Notes: generated by a model from the letters alone, not told the origin. A DNA stretch of 49,575 bases from Clostridia bacterium (GCA_016297005.1 JAEDHK010000011.1:1-49575), one strand, 5' to 3'. Counted from the stretch's first letter, positions 31,964 to 41,810 are shown. Program-made: numbers and translations.

Positions 31964-34158
31964 AGCTCTTTTTCCCGAAACCGGCTAAGGACGAGAACGA
32001 AGCGACGCCGCTCGGAAACGGCCATATCGGACTGTGGGTTTATCGCGGTGGCAAAAAAGAAACCGTTCATCTCAACGAAGCGACGTTCTGGTCGGGCCAT
32101 TATAAAGAGCCCGAAAAAAAAGGATACTTGGAGCGTCTTTCCCGTTGTCGGGATCTCCTCCTGAAAAATAAGTTCTACGAAGCAGAAAAGGCCATGCTCA
32201 AAGGCGCCGCAAGTATCAACAGCGAAGAGTACGATCCTATCGGCGATCTCATTATTACTACGCCGGGGGAAGAATCTCACGGAGCGGCTCTCGACCTCTC
32301 TTCCGCCGTGCTCACCGTAAAGAACAAGTTCTTTTCCCGCGCTTATTACGTCTCCTACCCTCACAAGGTTTTCGTTATTCGCATGGAGTCGGGAACGGCT
32401 TCAAATGTATCGTTTAGGTTCTCTAATAAGAATAAAGGGTTTACCGAAATGTCGAAAAACAGTATTATCGCTTACGGGAACGCCATCCACGACGGTATGG
32501 CTTTTTGTCTTTACCTTACCATAAAGGCGGACGTAAACGGAACGAAAACCGGCGACGATCTTACTTTCATCGGCGCAAAGTCCGTTACCGTCGTCGGCAC
32601 GATCGTTACCGGCTATGCGGGTTGGGCGCAAGAACCGGTCAAAGACGGAAAACTTCTTTTTCCGGAAGCGAAAAAAAGAATAGACGACGCCCTGAGTCTC
32701 CCGCATGCGGAGCTATATTCGGCGCACGTAGAATATTATGCTTCGCGTTTCGAGCGGAACAAAATTTTGTTCGGCGATGAAAAACTTTCTGTCTGTCCGT
32801 CCGAAGATCTGAAAGAAAAAACGGTTTCTTCCGCGCTCGTTACCGCTTATTATGAGTTTTCCAAATACCTGACTTTATCGGCCTCCGCGCCGGATTCGCC
32901 CGCGATGAATTTACAGGGCATCTGGAACAAAAACGTCAATCCCCCGTGGCGAAGCAATTATACCGTCAATATCAATACGGAAATGAATTATTGGTTTCCG
33001 GATTGTGCCGACCTTGCCGAATGCTTTTTACCTTTTGAAGAACTTTGCAAAAAGATTTCCGTTCGGGGCGAATCGGCGGCGAAAATGCTCGGCGCAGACG
33101 GCTTCTGTTCTTTTCATAACGCCGACATCTGGGGGTTTTGCTTTTCGGTGGACGAACAAACGTGCTGGTCGTTTTTCCCTCTCGCCGGAGTGTGGATGAC
33201 ATGCGAGTTGGCCAATCATTATCGTTACACACAGGACAAAGAATACCTTGCGCGCATTTATCCCATTATCAAAAAGTGTTGCGACTTCGTTCTGTCGTTT
33301 TTGGTGGAAAAGGACGGAGAACTGGTCACCGTTCCGTCTACCAGTCCGGAACATCGATACAAATTGTTTTTTAAAAAGCGTCCCGCGCTTACCATAGCTT
33401 CGGCCTGCGATATGTTCTTATGCAATCAAGTTTTCGACGACCTGATCGAATGTTCTTCGATCTTAAATGTCGACGGAGAGTATGCGAAAAAGATCGCCGA
33501 AACAAAGAAAAAATTACATAAGCCGACCGTCGATAAGATGGGACGACTGGAAGAATTTTTTCCCGGCGTCAAAGAAGCCGAAAAAGGCCATCGACACTTT
33601 TCGCACCTGATCGGCGCTTTTCCTCTGCAACAGGTTGGATATTATGAAAACAACGAGTACATGACCGCAGTAAAAAACAGCCTGGCGTACCGTCTCAGAC
33701 ACGGGAGCGGCTATACCGGTTGGTCGTGCGGCTGGGCGCTGAATCTTCTTGAAAAAACGCATGACTCGGAATTGTTTTCCGTATACCTCAGAAAACTTTT
33801 TAACGATTCGACCTATCCCAACATGCTGGATAAACACCCACCTTTCCAGATAGACGGAAACTTCGGCGCAGGACGCGCCCTTGCCGGCATGGTTGCCGTT
33901 TCGGAAAATAACGTCATAGAATTCTTCCCGGTAAAAGTTGCTCAGAATAAAAGCGGAAAGGCAAAAAACCTTTGCCTTCCCGGCGGATATAAGATCACGG
34001 TGGAATGGGAAAATCACGTCGTCAAAAAACTATCCGTCTACTCGGAAACGGCCGACGCCGTTTCCTTCCGCAATCAAGACGACGGTACCGTGCAGATCCA
34101 TCCCGTCCGTCCCGGAGAATACACGGAAATCTCTCTCCGCATTCACAACGCTAAATGA
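31960..34158 (+). CDS. Glycoside hydrolase family 95 protein (alpha-L-fucosidase/galactosidase type)
   Basis: This is an inverting glycosidase for terminal L-fucose or L-galactose. The 732-residue protein begins with the N-terminal beta domain (PLGNGHIGLWVYGG-like, LNEATFWSG). The catalytic (alpha/alpha)6 domain follows with NLQGIWN, NVNPPWRSNYT and NINTEMNYW, in which Asn337 and Asn339 match the family's catalytic asparagines. PSTSPEH (Glu464) and QIDGNFG (Asp632) are also conserved. There is no signal peptide, so it should act on oligosaccharides already taken up. It starts in the ychF stop (ATGA) with no separate ribosome site, which is an odd pairing of a housekeeping gene with a glycosidase. 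Confidence 0.88.
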   Translation: MKLFFPKPAKDENEATPLGNGHIGLWVYRGGKKETVHLNEATFWSGHYKEPEKKGYLERLSRCRDLLLKNKFYEAEKAMLKGAASINSEEYDPIGDLIITTPGEESHGAALDLSSAVLTVKNKFFSRAYYVSYPHKVFVIRMESGTASNVSFRFSNKNKGFTEMSKNSIIAYGNAIHDGMAFCLYLTIKADVNGTKTGDDLTFIGAKSVTVVGTIVTGYAGWAQEPVKDGKLLFPEAKKRIDDALSLPHAELYSAHVEYYASRFERNKILFGDEKLSVCPSEDLKEKTVSSALVTAYYEFSKYLTLSASAPDSPAMNLQGIWNKNVNPPWRSNYTVNINTEMNYWFPDCADLAECFLPFEELCKKISVRGESAAKMLGADGFCSFHNADIWGFCFSVDEQTCWSFFPLAGVWMTCELANHYRYTQDKEYLARIYPIIKKCCDFVLSFLVEKDGELVTVPSTSPEHRYKLFFKKRPALTIASACDMFLCNQVFDDLIECSSILNVDGEYAKKIAETKKKLHKPTVDKMGRLEEFFPGVKEAEKGHRHFSHLIGAFPLQQVGYYENNEYMTAVKNSLAYRLRHGSGYTGWSCGWALNLLEKTHDSELFSVYLRKLFNDSTYPNMLDKHPPFQIDGNFGAGRALAGMVAVSENNVIEFFPVKVAQNKSGKAKNLCLPGGYKITVEWENHVVKKLSVYSETADAVSFRNQDDGTVQIHPVRPGEYTEISLRIHNAK

Positions 34159-34289
34159 CGTGATTCCGGAATATCGGATTCGACAGACTATGACGGTGCG
34201 ATAGCACCGGATCACGCAATTATATTCGGTAAAAGAAGATAATAACCGACGTTGCGACAAAATATACCTGTAAAAATCAGATTTTCTCG

Positions 34290-34319
34290 TTGATTTTCTT
34301 TTTGGCTATATGATATACT
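34290..34319 (+). promoter_or_regulatory. Promoter of the LURP-one gene
   Basis: TTGATT (34290-34295) and TATACT (34314-34319) are 18 bases apart, about 16 bases before the ATG. Confidence 0.6.
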
Positions 34320-34335
34320 GAAAAAGGAGGCAGCT

Positions 34336-34842
34336 ATGAAATACATTCTGAAAAACAAAGTTTTCTCTTGGGGCAACGGCTCCACCGTGCGCGACGAAAG
34401 CGGTCGCGACCTTTTCTTTGTCAAAGGCAAAGCTTTTACCTTCACGAAAAAGAAATATGTCCGCGACATGAATAAAAACGTTCTGTATACCGTTCGCAAC
34501 AAATTCTTCCATCTCCTACTTCCGAAGGTATTTGTCTGCGACGCGCAAGGCAACAAACTGCTTATGATCAAGAAAAAAAAGCTTTTTGCTTTCCGTCAAA
34601 ACTTCGAGATCGTTCAGCTCAGCGACAACGCGAAAAATTTATCCATCAGCGGCGACATCATTGCCCGTCACTTCGATATTCTGGATAACGGCGTACCGGT
34701 CGCCCACGTAAGAAAGAACTTTAACCTCATTAAGGATTCTTTCTGGATCGATACGGACAGAACGGATATGGCACCCCTCCTGATCGCATTCGTTATCGCC
34801 ATTGATAACTACTACGATAAGATCAGAAATCAATCGAGGTAA
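34336..34842 (+). CDS. LURP-one/YxjI-like protein
   Basis: This is a 168-residue protein of alternating beta strands with the LURP-one look: MKYILKNKVFSWGN, then successive strand pairs such as FFVKGKAFTFTKKK and LLMIKKKKLFAF, and a final hydrophobic helix near residues 145-160. Tubby-like family members of this kind have no agreed function in bacteria and may bind membranes. AGGAGGCAGCT precedes the ATG. It is a single-gene unit as far as I can see. Confidence 0.7.
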   Translation: MKYILKNKVFSWGNGSTVRDESGRDLFFVKGKAFTFTKKKYVRDMNKNVLYTVRNKFFHLLLPKVFVCDAQGNKLLMIKKKKLFAFRQNFEIVQLSDNAKNLSISGDIIARHFDILDNGVPVAHVRKNFNLIKDSFWIDTDRTDMAPLLIAFVIAIDNYYDKIRNQSR

Positions 34843-34844
34843 AC

Positions 34845-34980
34845 CTACTCATAAACAAGCGATAGTACGGCAACGACGGCCAAAGCAATACCCACGTATT
34901 GCGAGGCCGTATTTTTTTCTTTCAAAAGAATAATTCCTGCCAAATTAAAGCACCCGGTCGATCTTTTCGTCGCCAAAAAT
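34845..34980 (-). pseudogene. Remnant of an EamA/DMT-type transporter (C-terminal end only)
   Basis: Read on the minus strand, about 45 codons end at TAG (34845-34847). They give a sequence with LAGIILLKEKNTASQYVG followed by a hydrophobic helix, the usual ending of drug/metabolite transporter-superfamily proteins. No start codon, ribosome site or earlier transporter domains remain upstream. I take it to be the tail of a deleted gene. It is too short for certainty. Confidence 0.45.
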
Positions 34981-35064
34981 TTTCTTTTTGGCGATATTTT
35001 ATTATTTTGAAACGATTAAAAATATCATAACCTGATCAAGACGAAATTATATTGGCGTTCTGTC

Positions 35065-35092
35065 TTGAAAAATGCGTCCGATATGATATAAT
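35065..35092 (+). promoter_or_regulatory. Promoter of the phosphodiesterase gene
   Basis: TTGAAA (35065-35070) and a perfect TATAAT (35087-35092) are 16 bases apart. The expected transcript start falls after the ATG at 35095, which supports the ATG at 35110 as the real start. Confidence 0.65.
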
Positions 35093-35109
35093 AGATGAAC
35101 GAGGTAAAT

Positions 35110-36126
35110 ATGAAACAAAGAAAAAAAATGAGTAAAAAATCAAAAATCACTTTGTTTTCCGTCATTGGCGTCGTGATCGTTGCAGTTCTTCTCAACTTCG
35201 TGATCATGCCCTTGACAGGCGAAATCAACCGGACGGAAAAGGCGGATGTTTATGAGGGAGACAACGCCTACATCCGATATGACAAGGGACTGTATCTCTC
35301 CGCGCATCGCGCCGGCGGCGACATCGAACCGGAAGAGACGATGAAAGCTTTTAAAAATTGCATGGAGGCCCCTTATAAGGTTGACGTACTCGAATTCGAT
35401 CTGCACCTGACTAAGGACGGACAACTCGTTCTGCTGCACGACGACGAAGTGGACCGCACCAGCGACGGACCCATCGTTTTCGGCAAAGAAAAAGTCAAAG
35501 TCTGCGATAAAACGTTAAGCGAACTGCTCACGCTGAATTTTGGGTATAATTTTCAACGACCGGACGGGAGCTATCCGTACCGCAAAACAGGCGCTGACCT
35601 CTCCGAAGTCCGTATTTTACCGCTGAAAACGCTACTTACCTATCTGGAAAAGGAAGCGCGTCCCGATAAGAGTTTACATTATATCATCGAGATCAAAGAT
35701 AACGGCACTCGCGGAAACGACGCGATGGATATTCTCTACACCGTCATGAACGACTACGCCATAACGGACCGCGTAATCGTCGGCACCTTCCATCAAAGCG
35801 TGACGAATTATATCGACAAGACCTATCCCGACGTGGTACGTTCGGCAGGCATCGCCGATATGCTCGGATTTTATTACGACTTCCTTTATAACGTAAAGAT
35901 CGACCCAAAAAAGCTCGGTTTTTCCGTTTTGCAGATTCCTATGGGATTGCGCGGATATTTTGACTTTGCTACCGAAGCCTTCGTCGCGTACGCTCATAAA
36001 TATGACGTTGCCGTCCAATACTGGACCATCAACGATCCGGAAGACGTCGCCCTGCTCCAAAGCATCGGCGCCGACTGCATCATGACGGACAATCCGGAAA
36101 TGGCAAGTAAAATCTTATTGAAATAG
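35110..36126 (+). CDS. Membrane-anchored glycerophosphodiester phosphodiesterase
   Basis: This GDPD-family TIM-barrel enzyme hydrolyses glycerophosphodiesters to glycerol phosphate. A positively charged N-terminus and one membrane segment (about residues 12-32) precede the domain. Active-site motifs are SAHRAGGDIEPEET (His, Arg, Glu), EFDLHLTKDGQLVLLHDD (Glu, Asp, His) and IIEIKD later. The length from 35110 is 338 residues. The start is chosen because GAGG lies six bases before it and the promoter leaves no room for the earlier ATG. Location at the outer face of the membrane is inferred from the anchor. Confidence 0.88.
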   Translation: MKQRKKMSKKSKITLFSVIGVVIVAVLLNFVIMPLTGEINRTEKADVYEGDNAYIRYDKGLYLSAHRAGGDIEPEETMKAFKNCMEAPYKVDVLEFDLHLTKDGQLVLLHDDEVDRTSDGPIVFGKEKVKVCDKTLSELLTLNFGYNFQRPDGSYPYRKTGADLSEVRILPLKTLLTYLEKEARPDKSLHYIIEIKDNGTRGNDAMDILYTVMNDYAITDRVIVGTFHQSVTNYIDKTYPDVVRSAGIADMLGFYYDFLYNVKIDPKKLGFSVLQIPMGLRGYFDFATEAFVAYAHKYDVAVQYWTINDPEDVALLQSIGADCIMTDNPEMASKILLK

Positions 36127-36146
36127 CCGAATTTCTTAAAAAAGAA

Positions 36147-36178
36147 AACTCCGGACAACGTTTGTCCGGAGTTCTTTA
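36147..36178. terminator. Terminator between the phosphodiesterase and vanZ-like genes
   Basis: AACTCCGGACAA pairs with TTGTCCGGAGTT. The minus strand has a T-rich tract after it and the plus strand a shorter one, so it can serve both convergent genes. Confidence 0.8.
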
Positions 36179-36191
36179 TTGGCCGAATGTT

Positions 36192-36689
36192 TTATTCTCT
36201 TCCTCTTTTTACAAGATAAAAAACAAGCGCAACGAAAGCGGTAGCGACGAAAGCGCCTGCCGTGTCAATTAGAACGTCGGTAAACTGCGCCGCCCTGCCT
36301 CTGACGTAACGTTGATGAAATTCATCGAAAACGGCGTACAGAAAAGAAAACCCGATGGGAATCAAGAAAAACAGAACGTTCTTCTTTCCAAAAAGTTCTA
36401 ATACGGAGACGACCAGGAGAGAAGAAAACAGTCCGAGCAAAAAGTACTCGAAAAAGTGTGCCGCTTTGCGCACGTAATGCGCTACCTGCGAAAAATAGGC
36501 GGCCTTTTCGGTCTTTTCCAGACTGTCGAAATCGGGTTTGATGATCTTTATGATCCACCTCGTCACACCGTTGGACGTTGCGGACGATTGCAAACCGTTT
36601 TCCGAAGAAAAATAGTAAATCAGGATCATAACAACCAGCACGAGCATAGCGAATATGGCGGGAAGGATCCAACTTGTTTTCTTTCTCAT
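36192..36689 (-). CDS. VanZ-like family membrane protein
   Basis: This is a 165-residue protein with about four hydrophobic segments. It has the family signature DEFHQRYVRGRAAQFTDVLIDTAGA near its C-terminus and KAAHFFEYFLLG in the middle. VanZ gives low-level teicoplanin resistance in enterococci; most homologues have no known role. AAAGGAA precedes the ATG. There is no van operon nearby. It lies just downstream of the purine operon terminator. Confidence 0.85.
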   Translation of the reverse strand: MRKKTSWILPAIFAMLVLVVMILIYYFSSENGLQSSATSNGVTRWIIKIIKPDFDSLEKTEKAAYFSQVAHYVRKAAHFFEYFLLGLFSSLLVVSVLELFGKKNVLFFLIPIGFSFLYAVFDEFHQRYVRGRAAQFTDVLIDTAGAFVATAFVALVFYLVKRGRE

Positions 36690-36733
36690 TTCCTTTTACT
36701 CTATCATATTCTCCCTTTCCGGGGGTTTTTAAC

Positions 36734-36775
36734 GCAAAAAACCGCTACCGACGAAATTATTTCATCGGTAGCGGT
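36734..36775 (-). terminator. Rho-independent terminator of the purine operon
   Basis: On the minus strand ACCGCTACCGA and TCGGTAGCGGT form an 11-base stem followed by TTTTTT, about 75 bases after the purL stop. Confidence 0.88.
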
Positions 36776-36849
36776 GATTGTAACAAAAAAACAAGCGAAT
36801 GTCAACGTTTATTTCAAACGGGGTATTCCTTTGCTCCCCTGCTTGAAAA

Positions 36850-39800
36850 TTATTTAAAGTATTTTACCGCGGATTCGAACATTTTCATATCAAACAGACC
36901 GGGAACGTTCTTATACAGTCCGCTTCCGATACGCTCGGCATGGCCCATTTTACCGAAGACGCGGCCGTCGGGAGAAGTAATACCCTCGATGGCATAAGCG
37001 GAGCCGTTGGGATTATAACGAATGTCGTCGGTTGCGTCGCCGTTCAGATCGACGTACTGCGTCGCAATTTGACCATTCTTTTTCAGCCGAGCGATCAATT
37101 CTTCATCGGCCATAAAGCGCCCCTCTCCGTGAGAAATCGGAACAGTAAAAATATCGCCCACGTTACAAGCGGAAAGCCAGGGAGACTTGTCAGAAGCTAC
37201 CCGGACGCGAACTAGTTTTGACTGATGGCGAGCGATGGTATTGAACGTCAGCGTGGGGCTGTTCTCGTCGGCGTCGGCGATCTCTCCCCACGGCACCAAT
37301 CCCAATTTAATAAGAGCCTGAAAACCGTTGCAGATTCCGCACATCAGACCGTCGCGATCGCGAAGCAAACGATGAACTTCTTTTTTTATCGCTTCGTTCC
37401 GGAAAAACGCCATAATAAACTTACCCGAGCCGTCCGGTTCGTCGCCGCCCGAAAATCCGCCGGGCAAGAAGATCATCTGAGAGGACCTGATCTCTTTTGA
37501 AAACTCTTCGACGCTTCGCTCGATGGCGCTCGCCGTCAGATTGTTAATAACGAAAATTCTGGTTTCGGCGCCGGCGTCGGTCATGACTTTGGCCGTATCG
37601 TACTCGCAGTTCGTTCCCGGGAAGACGGGAATAATTACCTTCGGCCTGGCCGTCTTGATTGCCGGGAAAAGTATCTCTTTCTTTTCAAACGCAAAGTTTT
37701 CGTACTTCTTCGTTTCTTTCTTTTCCGCACAGGGGAAGACGCTTTCCAGCCTGCCTTCGTACAGACGATCGAATTCTTTAACGGAGACCTTTTCTCCTCT
37801 GTAAGAATAACAGTCCTTCCCGGTAACCGTTCCGACGAGTTTTCCGGCGTCCTTTTCATCCGTTTCCACGACGAACGCGCCGTACTTATAACCGAACAGG
37901 TCGGCAAGCGTCAGATCGTCCGAAAAATCGAATCCGAATCCGTTACCGACGCACATCTTTGCCACTGCTTCGGCGACGCCGCCGTAAGTGGGCGTATACG
38001 CGGCGAACGCCCGTCCGCTCCGCATGAGCGAAAGAACTTTTTTCGCGCATTCCTTTACGGAATCGGCCGTCGGAAGTCCGTTTTCATACTCGGGTTCGAT
38101 CAATACGGCATAATGACCGGCTGCCTTGAATTCGTTACCGATAACGTCGGACGTCTTGCCCGTGGTAACGGCAAAAGAAACAAGGGTAGGCGGAACGTCC
38201 ATTTTCTCGAAGCTTCCGCTCATGGAGTCCTTACCTCCGATAGCGGCCACGCCGAAATCGGTTTGCGCTTTATAAGCGCCGAGAAGGGCCGCCGCAGGCT
38301 TCCCCCAGCGTTTGGGATCCTTTCCCGGTTTCTCGAAATATTCTTGAAAAGTAAGATAAGCGTCGGTCAGATCCGCGCCCGTCGCAACGAGTTTGCAAAG
38401 GCTTTCCGTCACGGCCAGATAGGCGCCGTGATAAGGACTCTTCGCCGTGATAAAGGGGTTATATCCCCAGGACATAAACGAGCAATCGTCGGTATGCTTC
38501 TTTTCTACCGAGATCTTATGAACCATCGCCTGAATGGGTGTGCGTTGATATTTTCCGCCGAAAGGCATCAACACCGTCCCCGCTCCAATCGTGGAATCGA
38601 AACGCTCGGAAAGCCCTCTTTTCGAGCAAACGTTCAGGTCGGAAGCAAGCGCGGTAAAACCGATGCCGAAACTTTCCGGCAGTTCTTTATCGTATGCTTT
38701 TGCTTCGGGCAAAGTGATTTCAATATGCTTTTCCGCTCCGTTGGAGTTCAAGAACTCGCGGGATATATCGACGATAACGTCGCCGTTCCAACGCATTACC
38801 AGTCTGGGCGACTCGGTTACAACGGCGACGACGGTCGCCTCAAGGTTTTCTTTCTCGGCAAGAGCGATAAACTTGTCTTTATCTTCCTTCGCGACGACGA
38901 CCGCCATTCTTTCCTGCGATTCCGATATAGCAAGCTCGGTCCCATCCAATCCTTCGTACTTTTTCGGTACGGCGGACAGGTCGATATTCAGCCCGTCGGC
39001 CAGTTCTCCGATAGCAACGGACACGCCGCCTGCGCCGAAGTCGTTGCACCGTTTTATCATCTTACAAGCGTCGGCGTTACGGAAAAGCCTTTGGAGTTTT
39101 CTCTCCTCAGGCGCATTTCCCTTCTGTACTTCCGCTCCGCTCTTTTCCACAGAGCGCATGGTATGCGCCTTAGAAGAACCGGTAGCTCCGCCGATACCGT
39201 CGCGACCCGTTCTGCCGCCGATAAGTATCACGATATCCCCGGCAACGGGTCTTTCTCTCTTTACGTTTTCTTGCGGTGCCGCGGCGATGACCGCGCCGAT
39301 CTCCATACGCTTGGCTACGTAACCGGGATGGTATAATTCATCCACCATACCCGTAGCGAGACCGATCTGGTTGCCGTAAGAAGAATAACCGGCCGCCGCC
39401 GTGCGAACGATCTTACGTTGCGGAAGCTTACCTTTGACCGTTTCCGACACGGACGCCGTGGGATCTCCCGCGCCGGTAACGCGCATCGCGGCGTAAACGT
39501 AACTGCGGCCGGAAAGCGGGTCACGTATGGCGCCGCCGATACAGGTCGCCGCGCCGCCGAAAGGCTCGATCTCGGTCGGGTGATTATGCGTTTCGTTTTT
39601 AAAGAGCAATAACCACGGCTCCTTTTTTCCGTCAACTTCTATTTCTATCCTGACCGTACAAGCATTGATCTCTTCCGATTCGTCCAATTTTTGGAGCATT
39701 CCTCGCTTTTTTAACACCTTCGCCGCGAGCGTACCGATATCCATCAGGTTGATCGGCTTTTTCCTTCCGATCTCGTCGCGCCCCGCAAGGTACTCTTCAT

Positions 39801-40533
39801 AGGCTTTTTTCAGCGTCTCGTCCTCAAACGTTACCTTGTCGATGGTGGTAAGGAAAGTGGTATGACGGCAGTGATCCGACCAGTACGTATCGATCATTTT
39901 AATCTCTGTCACCGTCGGGTCTCTGTCTTCTTTAACAAAATAGTCTCTGCAAAAAGCGATATCGTCCGCGTCCATTGCAAGACCGTATTCGGAAATAAAC
40001 GCGCTCAATTCTCTACTGTCGAAATTTCTGAACCCGTTAATAATTTTCACTTTTTCGGGCGGAACGCATTTCATTTCGAGCGTATCCGGCTTATCAAGGG
40101 TCGCTTCACGCGCCTCTACCGGATTAATAACGTACTTTTTGACCGCTTCCGTTTCCTCTTCGGACAGTTCGCCCGACAGCAGATATACTTTCGCCGTTCT
40201 GATCGTCGGACGCTCTCCGCAAGAAATAATCTGAATACATTGCGCCGCCGAGTCGGCGCGCTGATCGAATTGCCCGGGCAAGAATTCCACTGCGAAAACA
40301 GGACCTTTCCAAATAGGTAATTCGGTATAAACGCGATCGGTCTGCGGCTCCGAGAAAACAGTGCGCACTCCCTCGTCGAAAAGTTGTTTCGTCAAGCCCT
40401 CCGCGTCGTAACGGTTCAGAATACGAACTTCTTCCAGGCCCTTGATCCCTAAAAGAGATCTCAGTTCTTCTTTAAGCTCGGCGGCCTCGATATCCAGGCC
40501 TTTTTTCTTTTCTACGTAAATCCTATAAACCAT
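36850..40533 (-). CDS. purL: Phosphoribosylformylglycinamidine synthase, single-chain PurL with glutaminase domain
   Basis: This enzyme makes FGAM from FGAR, glutamine and ATP (purine step 4). The 1227-residue chain joins an N-terminal linker domain, two ATP-binding AIRS-type halves (SDHCRHTTF near residue 230; NETHNHPTEIEPFGGAATCIGG; later GGKDSMSG) and a C-terminal glutaminase. The glutaminase has PGTNCEYDT, the nucleophile Cys in MCGICNGFQ, and SHGEGRF. Many Bacillota use separate PurS, PurQ and PurL; this fused form is typical of several clostridial groups and of Proteobacteria. It is last in the operon and its ATG overlaps the purD stop by one base. Confidence 0.96.
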   Translation of the reverse strand: MVYRIYVEKKKGLDIEAAELKEELRSLLGIKGLEEVRILNRYDAEGLTKQLFDEGVRTVFSEPQTDRVYTELPIWKGPVFAVEFLPGQFDQRADSAAQCIQIISCGERPTIRTAKVYLLSGELSEEETEAVKKYVINPVEAREATLDKPDTLEMKCVPPEKVKIINGFRNFDSRELSAFISEYGLAMDADDIAFCRDYFVKEDRDPTVTEIKMIDTYWSDHCRHTTFLTTIDKVTFEDETLKKAYEEYLAGRDEIGRKKPINLMDIGTLAAKVLKKRGMLQKLDESEEINACTVRIEIEVDGKKEPWLLLFKNETHNHPTEIEPFGGAATCIGGAIRDPLSGRSYVYAAMRVTGAGDPTASVSETVKGKLPQRKIVRTAAAGYSSYGNQIGLATGMVDELYHPGYVAKRMEIGAVIAAAPQENVKRERPVAGDIVILIGGRTGRDGIGGATGSSKAHTMRSVEKSGAEVQKGNAPEERKLQRLFRNADACKMIKRCNDFGAGGVSVAIGELADGLNIDLSAVPKKYEGLDGTELAISESQERMAVVVAKEDKDKFIALAEKENLEATVVAVVTESPRLVMRWNGDVIVDISREFLNSNGAEKHIEITLPEAKAYDKELPESFGIGFTALASDLNVCSKRGLSERFDSTIGAGTVLMPFGGKYQRTPIQAMVHKISVEKKHTDDCSFMSWGYNPFITAKSPYHGAYLAVTESLCKLVATGADLTDAYLTFQEYFEKPGKDPKRWGKPAAALLGAYKAQTDFGVAAIGGKDSMSGSFEKMDVPPTLVSFAVTTGKTSDVIGNEFKAAGHYAVLIEPEYENGLPTADSVKECAKKVLSLMRSGRAFAAYTPTYGGVAEAVAKMCVGNGFGFDFSDDLTLADLFGYKYGAFVVETDEKDAGKLVGTVTGKDCYSYRGEKVSVKEFDRLYEGRLESVFPCAEKKETKKYENFAFEKKEILFPAIKTARPKVIIPVFPGTNCEYDTAKVMTDAGAETRIFVINNLTASAIERSVEEFSKEIRSSQMIFLPGGFSGGDEPDGSGKFIMAFFRNEAIKKEVHRLLRDRDGLMCGICNGFQALIKLGLVPWGEIADADENSPTLTFNTIARHQSKLVRVRVASDKSPWLSACNVGDIFTVPISHGEGRFMADEELIARLKKNGQIATQYVDLNGDATDDIRYNPNGSAYAIEGITSPDGRVFGKMGHAERIGSGLYKNVPGLFDMKMFESAVKYFK

Positions 40534-41792
40534 TATTCCTCCGCAAGTAACGCTCTTCGTCCGATATCACGGCGATAAAACGCGTTCCTGAATTCTATTT
40601 TTTTTACCTTTTCGTAGGCGGCGTCGACGGCCGTGCGTAAGGTCGGCGCCGTGGCGGTCACGCCTAATACTCTGCCCCCGCTCGTCAATAACTTACCATC
40701 AACTTTTTTGGCTCCCGCAACGTATACGCCGTCGGTCTCCCCGAGGGTTATCTCGAATCCTTTTTCATATGAAGCAGGATACCCTGCCGAAGCCATAACG
40801 ACGCAACAGGCACACTCATCGAAAAATTCCACTTCCGTCTCTGCCAGAGTTCCGTTCGTCGTGGCAATCATAACGTCAAGCAGATCGCTCTTTAAAAGAG
40901 GCAGAACCACCTGCGTTTCCGGATCGCCGAAACGACAGTTGTATTCGATCACTTTGGGTCCGTTTTCCGTTATCATCAGACCGAAATAAAGGCACCCGCG
41001 GAAAGTTCTTCCCTCCTTATTCATCGCATTTATCGTCGGCAAAAAGATTTCTTTCATGCACCTTTCCGCAATCTCTCTCGTATAGTACGGATTCGGCGCA
41101 ATCGTGCCCATGCCTCCGGTGTTCAAACCTTTGTCTCCGTCAAGCGCGCGTTTATGATCCATAGAAGAAACCATGGGTTTTACGACTTTCCCGTCGGTAA
41201 ACGCAAGTACGGACACTTCCGGACCGGTCAGAAATTCTTCGATAACCACCCGCGCTCCGCTTTGTCCGAACTTCCTTTCCGTCATCATGGAATCTACGGC
41301 GTCAATCGCCTCCTTTGTCGTTTGCGCAATGACGACGCCCTTACCGAGCGCAAGCCCATCCGCTTTGACGACGATAGGGGCTCCTTTTTCTTTCAGGTAA
41401 GCGACAGCCGCGTCCCGATCTGAGAACGTGCGATACTCGGCCGTGGGGATGTCGTATTTTTTCATCAGCTCTTTACTGAAAGCTTTGCTGCCCTCAATGA
41501 TAGCCGCCTTTTTATCGGGACCGAAACAAGGAATCCCCTTTTCGTTCAGTCTGTCGACAAGCCCCAGCACCAACGGATCGTCGGGCGCAACGACGGCATA
41601 TTCGATTTTTTTATCCAACGCAAATGCGACGATCTCGTCCAGATCCTTGGCACCGATATCGACGCATACGGCGTCTTCTTCCATACCCCCGTTCCCGGGC
41701 AGAACGTACAGCTCGGTCACTTTCTTACTTTTTTTCAGGGCTTTGACGATAGCGTGTTCTCTGCCGCCGCCCCCCACTACCATTACTCTCAT
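40533..41792 (-). CDS. purD: Phosphoribosylamine-glycine ligase
   Basis: This is purine step 2, ligating glycine to phosphoribosylamine with ATP. The 419-residue ATP-grasp enzyme starts MRVMVVGGGGREHAI and contains PDDPLVLGLVD, KADGLALGKGV, EEFLTGPEVSVLAF and the metal-site stretch EYNCRFGDPETQ. AAGGAAG precedes the ATG. It lies 18 bases after purH and overlaps purL. Confidence 0.97.
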   Translation of the reverse strand: MRVMVVGGGGREHAIVKALKKSKKVTELYVLPGNGGMEEDAVCVDIGAKDLDEIVAFALDKKIEYAVVAPDDPLVLGLVDRLNEKGIPCFGPDKKAAIIEGSKAFSKELMKKYDIPTAEYRTFSDRDAAVAYLKEKGAPIVVKADGLALGKGVVIAQTTKEAIDAVDSMMTERKFGQSGARVVIEEFLTGPEVSVLAFTDGKVVKPMVSSMDHKRALDGDKGLNTGGMGTIAPNPYYTREIAERCMKEIFLPTINAMNKEGRTFRGCLYFGLMITENGPKVIEYNCRFGDPETQVVLPLLKSDLLDVMIATTNGTLAETEVEFFDECACCVVMASAGYPASYEKGFEITLGETDGVYVAGAKKVDGKLLTSGGRVLGVTATAPTLRTAVDAAYEKVKKIEFRNAFYRRDIGRRALLAEE

Positions 41793-41810
41793 TTTGTTTC
41801 TTCCTTTTTA

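Noticed and set aside
34194..34209. Terminator after the GH95 gene (CGGTGC-GATA-GCACCG)
   Set aside because: The hairpin is real but no T run follows on either strand, so termination is not supported.
38113..39336. A 407-codon open frame on the plus strand
   Set aside because: It lies wholly opposite purL and has no ribosome site.
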